20,000 nucleotides of DNA from Linnemannia schmuckeri (Eukaryota; Mortierellomycota; Mortierellomycetes; Mortierellales; Mortierellaceae). The stretch is from the NCBI GenBank assembly GCA_029449235.1, contig JANATG010000017.1, positions 35,001 to 55,000 on the forward strand, in the 5' to 3' direction. A model generated the notes under the pieces. That model did not search any database. It was not told the origin of the DNA and saw nothing but the letters and a program-made list of their open reading frames with translations. The position numbers were made by a program, and so were the translations under genes. How positions within the stretch are numbered: position 1 is the stretch's first letter; the number at the start of each line of letters is the position of its first letter. Shown here piece after piece: positions 1 to 9,845 of this stretch.

Positions 1-295
1 TCTCTTCCAATATTTGAAATTAACATTAGCAGGAACCTCACAAAGCCTTTCCGCTCTGCAAGATAACCCCACGTAGTATGATTCAGGATCCGAAGATCTA
101 TTCGTATTCAACTAAAAATCGGAAAAGGCGGTAATCGTCGCGTTCTAGCACGGGTTCTGACTTAGAGGCGTTCAGCCATAACCCAACGGATGATAGCTTC
201 GGGCCATTGCCTGCTCAGGCAGGCCCAAATACCAATTATCCGAATGAACGGTTCCTCTCGTACTAAGTTCAATTACTATTGCAACAACATTTCAT

Positions 296-350
<55 letters not shown>

Positions 351-394
351 ATTAGTGGGTGAACAATCCAACGCTTACTGAATTCTGCTTCAGT

Positions 395-430
<36 letters not shown>

Positions 431-468
431 AACGTCGCTATGAACGCTTGGCTGCCACAAGCCAGTTA
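1..468 (-). rRNA. 28S rRNA 3' fragment, antisense, truncated
   Basis: The plus strand reads as the reverse complement of the 3' part of fungal 28S rRNA. The sarcin-ricin loop is present (its complement ggttcctctcgtact lies near 251-265), followed by the conserved blocks around ctgtctcacgacggtctaaa and ggctgccacaagccagtta. One hairpin near 380-398 carries changes in both arms relative to the yeast sequence as I remember it (a C-G pair became T-A), so pairing is kept and the copy descends from a functional rRNA. Clean similarity stops at 468, where a complete gene would continue with the rest of 28S, so this copy is truncated. The other end runs off the window. It is probably an rDNA-derived relic and not a working rRNA gene, although the left flank cannot be seen. 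Confidence 0.93.
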
Positions 469-515
469 ATATCTCCCTATGTTATATTTATTGGCACCTT
501 TTCCTCAATTTCCCA
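469..515 (-). pseudogene. degenerate continuation of the 28S fragment
   Basis: After 468 the sequence gains about five extra bases and then still lines up with the next 28S segment at roughly 70 percent identity. The shared landmarks are tccct, ggcacct and cctcaa-tttcc. This was judged by eye against a remembered yeast 25S sequence. It indicates decay of a longer copy and not a clean breakpoint at 468. Confidence 0.5.
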
Positions 516-590
516 TTCACACCTCAATTTTCCCAGTCACACCACAATTTTCCCAGTCACACCTTCATTTTCTCAGTCACACCTCAACTT
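511..590. repeat. 20-bp minisatellite, four copies
   Basis: Four consecutive 20-bp units at 511-530, 531-550, 551-570 and 571-590 share the pattern tccca-tcacacc-caattt with one to four changes each. The unit resembles the degenerate 28S segment just before it (cacct followed by cctcaatttccca), so it may have been amplified from rDNA sequence. There is no coding signal; the short open frame across it is low-complexity. Confidence 0.8.
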
Positions 591-664
591 TCCCTCCCCA
601 AAAAAAAATCTTACCGCAGCTCATTTCGATCGATGTAAATATAGAGCGCTAGAATATTGTTTCA

Positions 665-733
665 GCCACATGCTAGCCACAATGAGAGCCACATGCTAGC
701 CACAATGAGAGCCACATGCTAGCCACAATGAGA
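665..733. repeat. 23-bp tandem repeat, three exact copies
   Basis: Three identical 23-bp units at 665-687, 688-710 and 711-733 each contain gccacatgctagccacaatg. Each unit therefore carries two gccaca words. More diverged gccac words follow to about 750. The array lies about 120 bp upstream of the predicted Helitron start codon. Confidence 0.93.
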
Positions 734-850
734 GCCACTGTCAGCCACAAACCTCAAAATGCGCAATAATTTAGTCACAGCTTAAATATCGGCACCCCTC
801 TGCACTTGTCGATGGCACTCCATAGTCCACTCATATCACTATTGTTCAGA

Positions 851-3800
851 ATGGAGCCTCTCCTGGATTTTCCGAGTGAAGACGAATCCTCTGGAGACGA
901 TAATCCTCATCCCCTTGATCAAAACGAACAGCCTCTTAATCCAAACGAGCAGAGACCTCAAGCGCCAAAACGAATTAGACTTACGCCAGCTGGCTTCCGA
1001 GTAGATACATTCTCCAACGAGGTCAAGAAAGACAAGGAGATATCTGAAAAATGCTGCGCTGTCTGCTGTAGATTATTGTATCCCGAGGAATACTGCAAGC
1101 TATCGGTGCCCTACGTGAGAAAGATCGAGAAGATGCTTGTGAAAGACAGGCAGGCCGCTCATCGTAATAATCGTGATTTCGAGAATATAAACTGGCCCTT
1201 GGGAAATTACCGCGACCGCCATGGAAATAAGATACAAAATCCCCACACCCACAAACCCAAGGGTAAGGGTGCGGAATATATCATTGTATGTGCTAGACAC
1301 AAGTCAAGTGGAACTCAGAGCGTGGAAACCATCATGAAATATGTACGTAGAATCGCAAGTCGCACCTGGTATGCTTTTTGGCCAATAGAATACGAGACTT
1401 ATGCCATCTTGAATGCAAAATCTAGATTCGTTTTGTCAACGAGCATTGGATGTATCCTGGTGACCAGCCCGACGAACTCCAGAACCTCCATCTAAGAGGG
1501 GAAGGCTTCCTTTCTCCGATCTTAGTGTTTTGCGAATTGACCAACTCTCGCAGTAAGCTGACCCAAGCAACCAGAGCAGGACATCATTTTGTATCAGGCC
1601 GAATTGGGCTTTACAAGAGTAAAGAGTATCTCGGAGCCCACGTCGGCACACGCGGTCTGGTCAAGCTGACAGATATGAACGTCAAAATGAAACCTGAAGA
1701 GAAACAAAAAATATTGCGTGCCTGGGACTGGCTGAAGCAAAATCACCCGTTGATAAAACAGGTGAATGTCGATGAACCTAGCGACTTGATGAATGCTACT
1801 GAGAAAGTAGTTGAAAAGGAGCCAGAATCGAATGAACGAAGGGACGTCAACGAGTCAGGGTTGCGCGCGTGCCACATGGGACCAGTTGGCACCGGTGGTC
1901 CAAGAACGGCAGATGAGGCGAATAATCTGGACAACTTGGCTATTGGAATTCTAGGACGTGATCAAGAACTTGTCAAGTACTCAAACCCATATCTTCTGGG
2001 ATATCTCTTTCCTACGCTCTACCCCGAAGGTCAAGGATTCTATTCAAAGGAACATGGTGTCATCGAGGTTGATAAAATTCAGAGAGTACAAGGCGATGAC
2101 GGTAAGCTTGGTACTCTTAGGGGTCTATAGATAAGTGGCTCTAAGGCAATGACTGTAACTGATCGATGTACGTCTTCAAACGTTAGATAATAATGATAAT
2201 CATTTGGTGGACCGGAATGAAAACGATGATGAAGACGTTGAAGGATATGTGTCATGGTCGGATTCTGATGGCGAAGGAAGTGATGAAGGCGATGAAAGCG
2301 AAGGTAACTCTCGTATCTGAATGCAAAGCAGATAGGTCGCTGAAACACTACAAACGGCTCATCAACATCTCAATTTTTACCAGACGAAATCGAGACTGGT
2401 ATTGAAGAAGGTGGTGAATCCAAGTACAGCAAACACTCGATCAAGAGCTATGCCAAGTTTCGTCTACTCAGTGTGGATAGACGCTGGGGCAGAAATATCA
2501 AGTTTATCCTTATGATGTTCGATTGGATCCAGAAATCGGCGATTTTTAGTTATCAGATGCGCCTCGCCCCTGTCACGACTGGAGGTAGAGCTACTCGAGC
2601 CTATGATGTCTTGGAGCGCTCGAATAACGGACAAAGTATGTGTTATCCAAATGTGATACTTGTAAGAAAGGGAGTTACCAACTACATTGCTTAAACAACG
2701 CTGACCATGCGAGTATGCTGGATAATAGAGACAAAGTACCGGGAATCTCAAACCGTTGCCATTCCTCCGTTTATTCGAACTGGTGCCAAGTACAAGAGTT
2801 TGTTGTTTCAGAAATTCTCGGCCCTTTTCGAAGAGTTTGGCACCCCTGAGTTATTCGGGACGTTCACGTGTGACGATCGAAGTGATGGTCAAGTCGCCAT
2901 TGCCGAGCATTTTGGTGGTCCTGGAGCCAAAACACACGACGATCCTGTCCTCTTTACGATGCATTGGAAGAGACAGTGGAATCGTTTCTGGACCTGGGTT
3001 GTGAGGAAAAGAAAGGGCCGGCCGGGATGGGCAGAAAGACGAGTCGGAGGTGTTCGAGCGTGGTGCTGGGTATTCGAATTGCAGGACCGAGGAACCCCAC
3101 ATACTCACTTCTGTATTTGGACAAAGAATAGTATCGAGCAGATGATAGACGACGGAATCATCAGTTGCACACTGCAGCAGGAGAACGAGGAAGACCGAGC
3201 ACTTATTTTCAAACACCAGATCCACAAATGCACTGCGTACTGCAAGGCCGAACCTAGCAGTCTCTGTCGCTTTGGGTACCCTAAGCCTCCTAGCAGTCGT
3301 CGTACATATCTCAGTGAGGAGGATGGTCGCTATGTTCTGCAGCGGGAGCCTGGGGACAAGCGTGTCAATGGCTATAACATGGAGCTCCTTCGATTTGGCC
3401 GCGTGAACATGGACTTGCAGTACAACCAAGGAGACAAGGCCAAGAACTACATGTGCAAGTACGTGACCAAGCAGGCTGGTGCAAAGCTCGCCACCATTGT
3501 CAGGGAGACTGATGCTGGGGATGTCGGATCTTCATCAACGGATATGCCATCTAAAGCCTACATTGAACATTTCCACTACAGAAGTGTTGGTGTAGTGGAG
3601 GCCATTATGGACATCTGTGGGTGGAAGATGCATGGTTGCTCGCACAATGATGTGTTTTTGCCAACGGACCTGCCCCCGAAGCGCAAGCGCCTTTTAAAAC
3701 GAGTGGCTGCGCTAAGAGCCTCGCCGGATAGCACTGACATTTTCCTCGATGACAAGTGGACCAAGTACCTCAAGCGACCTAAAGGTACCCTATGGATGTA

Positions 3801-6462
3801 TTGACTGCGTTCATGTGTTTTGATTTCGGGACTTGGGGGTTTAAGGGTTTAAGGGGTTTAAGGGTTTTAGGGTTTTTAGGGTTTTAGGGTTTTTTAGGGT
3901 CTTTTAGGGTCTTTTAGGGGTTCTTAGGGTCTTTAGGGGTCTTTAGGGGTTTTTAGGGGTTTTTTTAGGGTTTTTTTAGGGTCTTTTATTCGCTATGCAC
4001 TAGAAACTGACTCTAGAAACATGCTTTAAATAGGAGAGAACTTTGAAAGTATGACCTTTACCCATTTCTTCAAGCATTACCGCTATGGGAAAACGAAGAA
4101 TAGGCCATTCTACCTTGATGACAGAGGAATTTATGTCACTGAGAGGGCATTCGGAAAAGAGGCTTTAATAAGAAAAAGAGACGTCAACACTACCAATTCA
4201 GAAGATGCCTTCATGCACTTGTTGATGCTGCACCGCCCTTGGAGGAAAGACGTTGACACCTGGATTGGACCCGGTACGGAGCACGAAACCTATCAGTCTT
4301 TGGCTCTTGAAAAGCTTGGCCGAGAAGAAATAGGACGGCGGGCCGATGGATTATTAGATGTTGTGGATCATCCCGAAGCCTACGACAACTCGATGAACCA
4401 GGAGGATTCCGACCAGACTGAAGACTTTGAATGGACGGATGACCAGAAAAAAGTTCTCGATGCAGTGCAAACCAGCTTTCTTAGTCTGGAGGGATGCCGC
4501 ATCCTAGTGACAGGAGCCGCAGGCACTGGCAAGTCAGCTGTACTCAAGAAGCTATGCAAGATCGCCGAGGACAATCACTTCGAGCCGATTCGTCTTGCGC
4601 CATTGGGTGTCGCAGCTGTGAATATCAAGGGCCAGACATTGCACCGGTGGTTTCATATAACGAAGATGGGTGGCCATCGTGGCTTCCCAAACTGCAACCC
4701 TGATAAGATCGCCGAGCAGTTGTTGGATATTTGGGACAAAGGTCTGAGGCCCTTTTTCCTCATTGACGAGGTGTCGATGATCTCAGGAACGATGCTGACG
4801 GCTCTATCCAGAGCATTACAAGAGGCAGCGAAAGTAGATCGCGGTATTGCCTTCGGTGGCTTCCCAGTGGTGATGTTTGGCGACTTTGGGCAGCTTGGAC
4901 CAATCAACAAGGCTCTTGAAACCACAGACTGGCTATGGAAATCAGACGTCTATCGGAGCTTCCAGCGGATGGATCTTTCGCAAGCCTGCCGACAGTCCAT
5001 GGATCCAGGATTCAAGTTGATGCTTGACGATATCAGGCGCGGGGAACTGAATATTGCCATGGCCAGCGTATTCTTGGGGATATGCTGCGCATCCAAGTCT
5101 GTTCCTGACGACGCTGTCCATCTGCTGCCGTACAAGAGAGAAGTTGACGAAATTAACAACAAAAAGTTGCGCGCTTTACTTGGTGAAGAGTGGTGCAGCA
5201 TCGCACGCGATAACGCAGGAATAACTAAAGATAAAGCTAAACGTGAGGCACTCGAGAAAGAAACAGGATTGGTGACAGTTTTGCGACTGAAAATTGGAGC
5301 GAGAGTCATGTGTACGTCAAACATAGATGTTGCAGGCGGCCTAGTCAACGGGACTACTGGAGTGGTGACCAATATCTTTGGGAAAAGCGTTGTGCAGATG
5401 AGGACGGACGAGGGAGGGAGGGTCTTCAATATCCCGCCACAGCGCAGGCTGACAAGAAACAATGGTCAAGAGCGACTGCAATTCCCATTGGTGCTCGCTT
5501 GGGCGATGACGATCCACAAGTGTCAATCGTTGACTCTGTGCAAGGCCATCGTACACTTGTGCAACGTGTTCGCCTCGGGTCAGGCGTACGTTGCGTTGAG
5601 CAGAGTCCGCACAAGAGACGATTTATTCATCAGCGGTTGGAAGCTCCGTAGTCTGCTCAACGTTAAGCACGCTATCAAAACCCGCTTGACCAAGGAGTCC
5701 GAGGACGACCGAACCGCAATTGACGACAAAATAGACGAGTTGGAGGAGCGAATAGCAAATGGATCAAGGACTGAAGTGGGAGGTTTGGACGATCGCCAAG
5801 AGATTGAAGTAGTTGAACGTTGGGAAGATATTCGTAATATTCCCGAGTGGCTTACCGCTCTACTGGATGAGAGTGACGATAGAGCGTCCAATCAAATGTG
5901 GGATTCTGATCTGTCTGACGCGAGCTCAGTGTCCGCGTCTGACTTGAACTCCTCATATGAATCGGATATGGAATCGGTGTCAAGGGTGCCTCAAAAGTAT
6001 GAACCAAGCTCTGCTCCTGAGTGCAGTGAAGATGATGAGCCTGACAGAACTCCAAGTAGTGGTAACGAGGCACCGTTGGACGATGGATCGAGTGATATAG
6101 TCGAGAGTCAACAGGAAGAGTCGGTGATTGGCAAGACATTGTCTGGCACAAGATTCAGCACTATCCACTCTGAGAAGAGGAAGCACTACGGTACCTCTGA
6201 CAGTGACAGCGACGGATCGGACGGACCTACCGGCAGTATGAGATCGAGCATTGCGCCTGCAGGACAAGTGATGAGAAGGAGACCGTTTCTCAACCGATCG
6301 AGGAAGCGGATCCGCGAGGGGTCATCAGACGATATCAACGATAGAGACGGAGATCGAGAACCCGACTATGGAGTAGCATCTGTAAAAAGAAAGGCGTGCG
6401 ATGATAATATCGAAGCGCTTCCTCGCCTGGCGAAAAGGATGCGAGAGGATGAAGACGCGTGA
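851..6462 (+). CDS. Helitron Rep-helicase (RepHel) transposase, six exons
   Basis: This gene would catalyse rolling-circle transposition: the Rep domain nicks and joins DNA and the Pif1-like helicase unwinds it. Inferred exons are 851-1342, 1426-2101, 2187-2303, 2384-2635, 2729-3784 and 4034-6462 (about 1673 aa). Introns 2-5 are phase 1 and every junction keeps frame. The N-terminus is acidic, with a Cys cluster at about residues 68-73 before YPEE. The Rep HUH motif is H637-T-H639 in the block RGTPHTHFCIW. The paired catalytic tyrosines are Y753 and Y757 (NYMCKYVTK). The helicase has Walker A GAAGTGKS from residue 1025 (K1031), then LIDEVSMIS, GDFGQLGP, a CRQS block, TIHKCQS and YVALSRVRT. 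The last roughly 160 residues form an acidic Ser-rich tail followed by a basic, NLS-like segment. ATG 851 has a better start context than ATG 812, which is in frame upstream. AATAAA lies at 6476-6481. No inactivating stop remains once the introns are removed. The first intron (1343-1425) is the least certain. Confidence 0.88.
3834..3987 (+). repeat. telomere-like T(n)AGGG tract inside a Helitron intron
   Basis: About seventeen runs of three to five G are separated by short T-rich spacers, mostly of the form T(2-7)AGGG or AGGGG, with some TTTAAGGG and TCTTTTAGGG variants. The tract is not a uniform TTAGGG hexamer. It lies wholly inside the predicted intron 3785-4033 of the RepHel gene. That intron has donor gtaccc, acceptor aaatag and a ctgac branch-site candidate. 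The G-rich strand is the transcribed (sense) strand. Confidence 0.9.
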
Positions 6463-6475
6463 AATGAGGGTATTG

Positions 6476-6481
6476 AATAAA
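6476..6481 (+). terminator. polyadenylation signal of the RepHel gene
   Basis: A canonical AATAAA begins 14 bases after the TGA stop at 6460-6462. Confidence 0.55.
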
Positions 6482-6657
6482 GTCGTCGAATTTTGAGTGG
6501 CCTACATGTATGTTCGTGGTGTGACCAGAAGTGCCTAAATGTCGCGATCTCGCACCTGACTTATGTGAGCAGTTTAAGTGTGGTGATTTTTGAGTGGCTT
6601 GGATTCTGATGGTCACTTTGACTATTTTGCGCGTTTGCCTGCGAGTGTCTGGAAAAG

Positions 6658-6781
6658 CACCTTCTTCCACGATACGAGCAGGTAAGCACTGTACCTTTTG
6701 ACCATTAGCAGCAGTAGTAGTTCCAGTTTTTAGAAAATAGCTATTGACATAAAATCACCTTCTTCCACGATACGAGCAGGT
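6658..6781. repeat. 26-bp direct repeat pair downstream of the Helitron gene
   Basis: Identical copies of a 26-bp sequence beginning caccttcttccacgatacga lie at 6658-6683 and 6756-6781, 98 bp apart start to start. The copies are preceded by the similar words aaaag and aaaat. The sequence is not palindromic. Confidence 0.95.
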
Positions 6782-6820
6782 CCTGAGGTTTACTGATTTT
6801 TATTGTGACATTGAGAAGAG

Positions 6821-6840
6821 ACACACACACACACACACAC
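6821..6840. repeat. (AC)10 microsatellite
   Basis: Ten uninterrupted AC dinucleotides. Confidence 0.98.
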
Positions 6841-7250
6841 ATACGCATCTATATCTTTTTCCCCCTCGTCTGATCGTTATCCGAGTATGCCTGTCGATCC
6901 TGAAGACACACCTTCGAACACAGGGGTTGTAGAGGAGAGCTCTACTTTTCCTTCTCCCTCTTCCTCGACGAGTGACCCAGTCATACCTGGCACTGCCGCC
7001 AACGTCTCGACCAACCAAGGGCGACTCCCCCCAAGACCCACATAAGTATCGTCATGTGACCAGCAAAGGCCGATTTAGATTGCGTTAGAGGTTTCATTTT
7101 CCTAATCCGGAGTTAGAAACCTCCCTCCTCTCTCTCACTCTCCGCAGAAATCACGGCGGCGCTCACCTTCAATGCGAGTCAATATCGACCCAGTAATAAT
7201 ATTAGCTGAGCGTCAATATTATCAGTCAACCACGCTTAGTACTTTCTTTC

Positions 7251-7280
7251 AGCCACAATCAGCCACAATCAGCCACAATC
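7251..7280. repeat. 10-bp tandem repeat agccacaatc, three copies
   Basis: Three exact copies of agccacaatc are followed by the partial unit agtaccaat. The core word agccacaat also occurs in the 23-bp repeats at 665-733 on the other side of the Helitron gene. Confidence 0.95.
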
Positions 7281-7453
7281 AGTACCAATTTCATGGCCTA
7301 AACCAAATGAAATCAAGCATCCTGTGGCTGATAGGATATTTTAAGACATGATGAGTGTCTGGGGTTGAAATATTCTTGGTGAATGATGGTATCAGCTAGA
7401 GAATATTTGTGAGCAGTAACACTATATAATTGTAGTAGTGGCGTGAGTATCAT

Positions 7454-7460
7454 TATATAG
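7454..7460 (+). promoter_or_regulatory. TATA-like element upstream of F-box gene
   Basis: The word tatatag lies 80 bases before the F-box start codon. A second candidate, tatataat, lies at 7423-7430. Either could be the core promoter. The assignment rests on position and composition only. Confidence 0.3.
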
Positions 7461-7539
7461 AGTCGTATCATCTTTTTCTCACCGACCGTCCTCGCCTCCA
7501 TACACTTTAAATCCCGTTACGATTTATTACTCTTCCCTC

Positions 7540-9300
7540 ATGTCTGTTGCGTTACGTTCAGTTTTTGGTATTCCCGAGCTATTAGATATGGTTCTCTCAT
7601 TACTATCGACTCAAGACCTGGCTCGCTGTGCCCTCGCGAACAAGAAATGGCGTGAGGTTGCTCTTCCACTTTTGTGGCGCACTTTTCCTGTACTCTCTTT
7701 CAAGCAAAGACAAGCCTTCCGAAGAATAGTCCAGAAAGATTACGTACAAGAACTCGAATTCCAACGATCTCTATGGCCAGGGCCAGATGACCTCAAGAGT
7801 GAAGTAAACCATGTCCATCAAGGTCCTGCGTGCCAGTCATATCTGTCCAAGTACTGTCCGTTGATCAGAAACCTCGACAATCCCCATTTCCTTTTCTCTG
7901 AGCTAAATAGTATAGCGAAGGAGAAGGTGCTTCTATCCCACTTTCTGAAGAAGTGTGTCAATGTTAGAGTGCTCACTCTCGATGTCGACTATGTCCTATG
8001 TTATCACTACTACCGTCTTTTTAAGGTTACCGTTGACAGCTTGGCTCCAAATCTGCAAGAACTCTGTTTGCTTGGGTCTCGTGATGATTCATCTTATGGG
8101 ATGAGCTCAAAATGGTATCTCTATGTTATTTCCCGATGCTCGTCCAACTTAGAAAAGCTGACAGTCTACTACGACGTAAGTGGCGATCTCGTTGACGATA
8201 TTAAATCGGCCAGGTTGCTTATTGCAAAAGCAACGCTTTCCGGACTGAAGGAGCTCGTTCTAGATCATTGTTGGAGTAAGCAAGAGCTTTCAAGTTGGAA
8301 CTGGGTTTGGAAAAGCTACAGCAATGTGGAGAGACTAGAGCTGAGAACATGCGGTACCGACAAGATCCACGACATGGCAGCTCGTATAAGATCCTACCTT
8401 CCCAAGATCAATAGCCTCGTTTACAAGGGTGACATGTTCCAAGTGGTTCCTGCTTCCTTGCTCTCCGCTTGCATCGGTGGCTGGAAGCATATTCGAATTG
8501 ACGCCACGTTGGATCGATCCTCGTGCAATGCCTTGGCTGAACATTGCGCCACACTCAAAGTACTTCAGGTGACCAATATACTGGAAGATTCCAGCAGCAC
8601 CCTACGCCAGATCCTATCTTCCAGCCCAAAACTCAGGATCCTGATCACAAGTGACGACAAGTTGCATATCCAGTCCTGGATCCCGTACCTCGAAGCCAAG
8701 GATTTTGTCGATGAACATATGCTATCCGGCGATCTAAACCCGTGGGCGTGCGAGTCATCTCTTAGGGTGCTCAAGACCAAAATCACCTGTATTCCAAGGC
8801 CGGATGTCACAAAACTTCTGGATGGACGACAACGCGCTGATGGTCTCAAGGAAACCTGCACTCGGGAAGGAAGGCAACTCCAGCGGTGCGTCTATGAGCG
8901 TCTTTCTCGGTTCATAAACCTTGAAGAGCTGTGTCTTGGACTTGATTCAAAAGAGCGCAGACGCCTATGCCCTTTCGATGGCAGCAAGTGTGAAGAAGAT
9001 TACCAGTATGAATGTCTCGAGATGACTCTGGAAAGCGGGCTGGATCAGCTAAAGGGGCTTAGGAATCTCCAAGTGTTGGATGTTCGCATGATGGAGCAGC
9101 GGGTCGGTCTCAAGGAAGTGCAGTGGATGACTCAATATTGGCCGAGGCTGAGAGAAATTCGGGGACTTTGGGACGATGGCGACAACCTTAAGGCTGGTGA
9201 GTGGCTGTGGAAACATTCTTCTATGATCAAAGTGAAGTTGGCACCCAGAAGCTTCTATTGCACGGCGATACTCGATGAATTATTGATAGAGCAAGTCTAA
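7540..9300 (+). CDS. F-box protein with LRR-like C-terminal region
   Basis: This is a single-exon gene of 586 aa. Residues 11-49 form a recognisable F-box: it begins IPELLDMVLSLLSTQDLARC, then continues with a KKWR segment and LPLLWRTF. F-box domains bind Skp1 and recruit substrates to SCF ubiquitin ligases in the nucleus or cytosol. The remainder has irregular leucine-rich segments such as ALAPNLQELCLLG-type and LEELCLGL-type stretches. These fit a degenerate LRR substrate-binding region, though no regular repeat consensus is visible. No signal peptide or membrane segment is seen. The frame is uninterrupted from ATG to TAA, and AATAAA lies at 9337-9342. F-box/LRR proteins of this layout are a large expanded family in Mortierella-like fungi, so the specific substrate cannot be guessed. 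Confidence 0.87.
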   Translation: MSVALRSVFGIPELLDMVLSLLSTQDLARCALANKKWREVALPLLWRTFPVLSFKQRQAFRRIVQKDYVQELEFQRSLWPGPDDLKSEVNHVHQGPACQSYLSKYCPLIRNLDNPHFLFSELNSIAKEKVLLSHFLKKCVNVRVLTLDVDYVLCYHYYRLFKVTVDSLAPNLQELCLLGSRDDSSYGMSSKWYLYVISRCSSNLEKLTVYYDVSGDLVDDIKSARLLIAKATLSGLKELVLDHCWSKQELSSWNWVWKSYSNVERLELRTCGTDKIHDMAARIRSYLPKINSLVYKGDMFQVVPASLLSACIGGWKHIRIDATLDRSSCNALAEHCATLKVLQVTNILEDSSSTLRQILSSSPKLRILITSDDKLHIQSWIPYLEAKDFVDEHMLSGDLNPWACESSLRVLKTKITCIPRPDVTKLLDGRQRADGLKETCTREGRQLQRCVYERLSRFINLEELCLGLDSKERRRLCPFDGSKCEEDYQYECLEMTLESGLDQLKGLRNLQVLDVRMMEQRVGLKEVQWMTQYWPRLREIRGLWDDGDNLKAGEWLWKHSSMIKVKLAPRSFYCTAILDELLIEQV

Positions 9301-9845
9301 AAATATAGTCGAGAGACACCAAGACCATGGAAAAAAAATAAAGTCTTATTTTTTCGTCGTCTTTGCCACATTCTCTCTGAGCTATGTCCGTGCTGTTTGT
9401 CTATCTCGGCAAAGCTACACTTTGTCCTCATTGCTATCAGTCACCATCGTTGTTCACCGCTTTGCACTTTTTCTTGAATCTAGAAATATGACTGCTCCTG
9501 CCATTCAGTAGCTCTGTATAACTTTATCCCTTTACAATTTGAAATCGTCACACCCCCTAAAAAAAGTGCCGTGAATGTTTTTGTGAGCCATTCATTTGAA
9601 TTCTGCTCTACGCTAAGCCATGTATACTCGTCCTTTGATTCGAATATCGCTCTCCTCATGCCCCTCAATTTAAGGCATTCCCCAATCGGGGTGAATATCT
9701 ACTACGAGAGTACAAGCGAGCTTCATCCCCCTCCTCCCGTCCCCTCCTCCTTATCCCCACCTTACTCCCAATCCACATCCTCTCCTCGTTCATGTCTTCT
9801 TGCTCTGCTTCATCTTCCCAACCCTCGACATATGGGTCTTGATAT
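9301..9845. other. intergenic, no gene recognised
   Basis: Apart from the F-box polyadenylation signal I see nothing supportable. The stretch 9721-9790 is strongly C/T-rich. On the minus strand it is read as a charged low-complexity tail that extends the transposase remnant, which I take to be a chance open frame. Confidence 0.5.
9337..9342 (+). terminator. polyadenylation signal of F-box gene
   Basis: AATAAA in an A-rich stretch 37 bases after the stop codon, followed by a T-rich run. Confidence 0.6.

Larger units (their letters stand above)
851..6481 (+). mobile_element. Helitron (minimum extent; termini not located)
   Basis: The complete RepHel gene marks an autonomous Helitron. I searched for a 5' TC start and a 3' hairpin followed by CTRR before a T. 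Several CTGA-T candidates exist downstream (near 6606, 6792, 6870 and 7327), but none has a convincing GC-rich hairpin about ten bases upstream. The coordinates given are only the gene core. The true element may extend to the repeats at 665-733 and 7251-7280. Confidence 0.75.
6484..7539. other. intergenic region between Helitron gene and F-box gene
   Basis: No gene of convincing length is present. The region holds a 26-bp direct repeat (6658-6683 and 6756-6781), an (AC)10 microsatellite at 6821-6840, and a perfect 8-bp inverted repeat with an 11-base loop at 7196-7222 (ATAATATT paired with AATATTAT). It also holds three 10-bp repeats at 7251-7280 and TATA-like words ahead of the F-box gene. 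A 52-codon open frame at 6887-7045 is Ser/Pro/Thr-rich, has no recognisable relative and is not annotated as a gene. Confidence 0.6.

Noticed and set aside
3834..3987. A true internal telomere or chromosome end
   Set aside because: Units are irregular in T number and G number and the tract lies within a spliced intron with coding sequence on both sides, so it is not a functional chromosome end.
6887..7045. 52-codon ORF rich in Pro, Ser and Thr
   Set aside because: No recognisable motif, no convincing promoter or intron that extends it, and a length expected by chance.
6484..7340. CTGA-T words as Helitron 3' termini (near 6606, 6792, 6870 and 7327)
   Set aside because: None is preceded at the right distance by a stable GC-rich hairpin, so no terminus is claimed.
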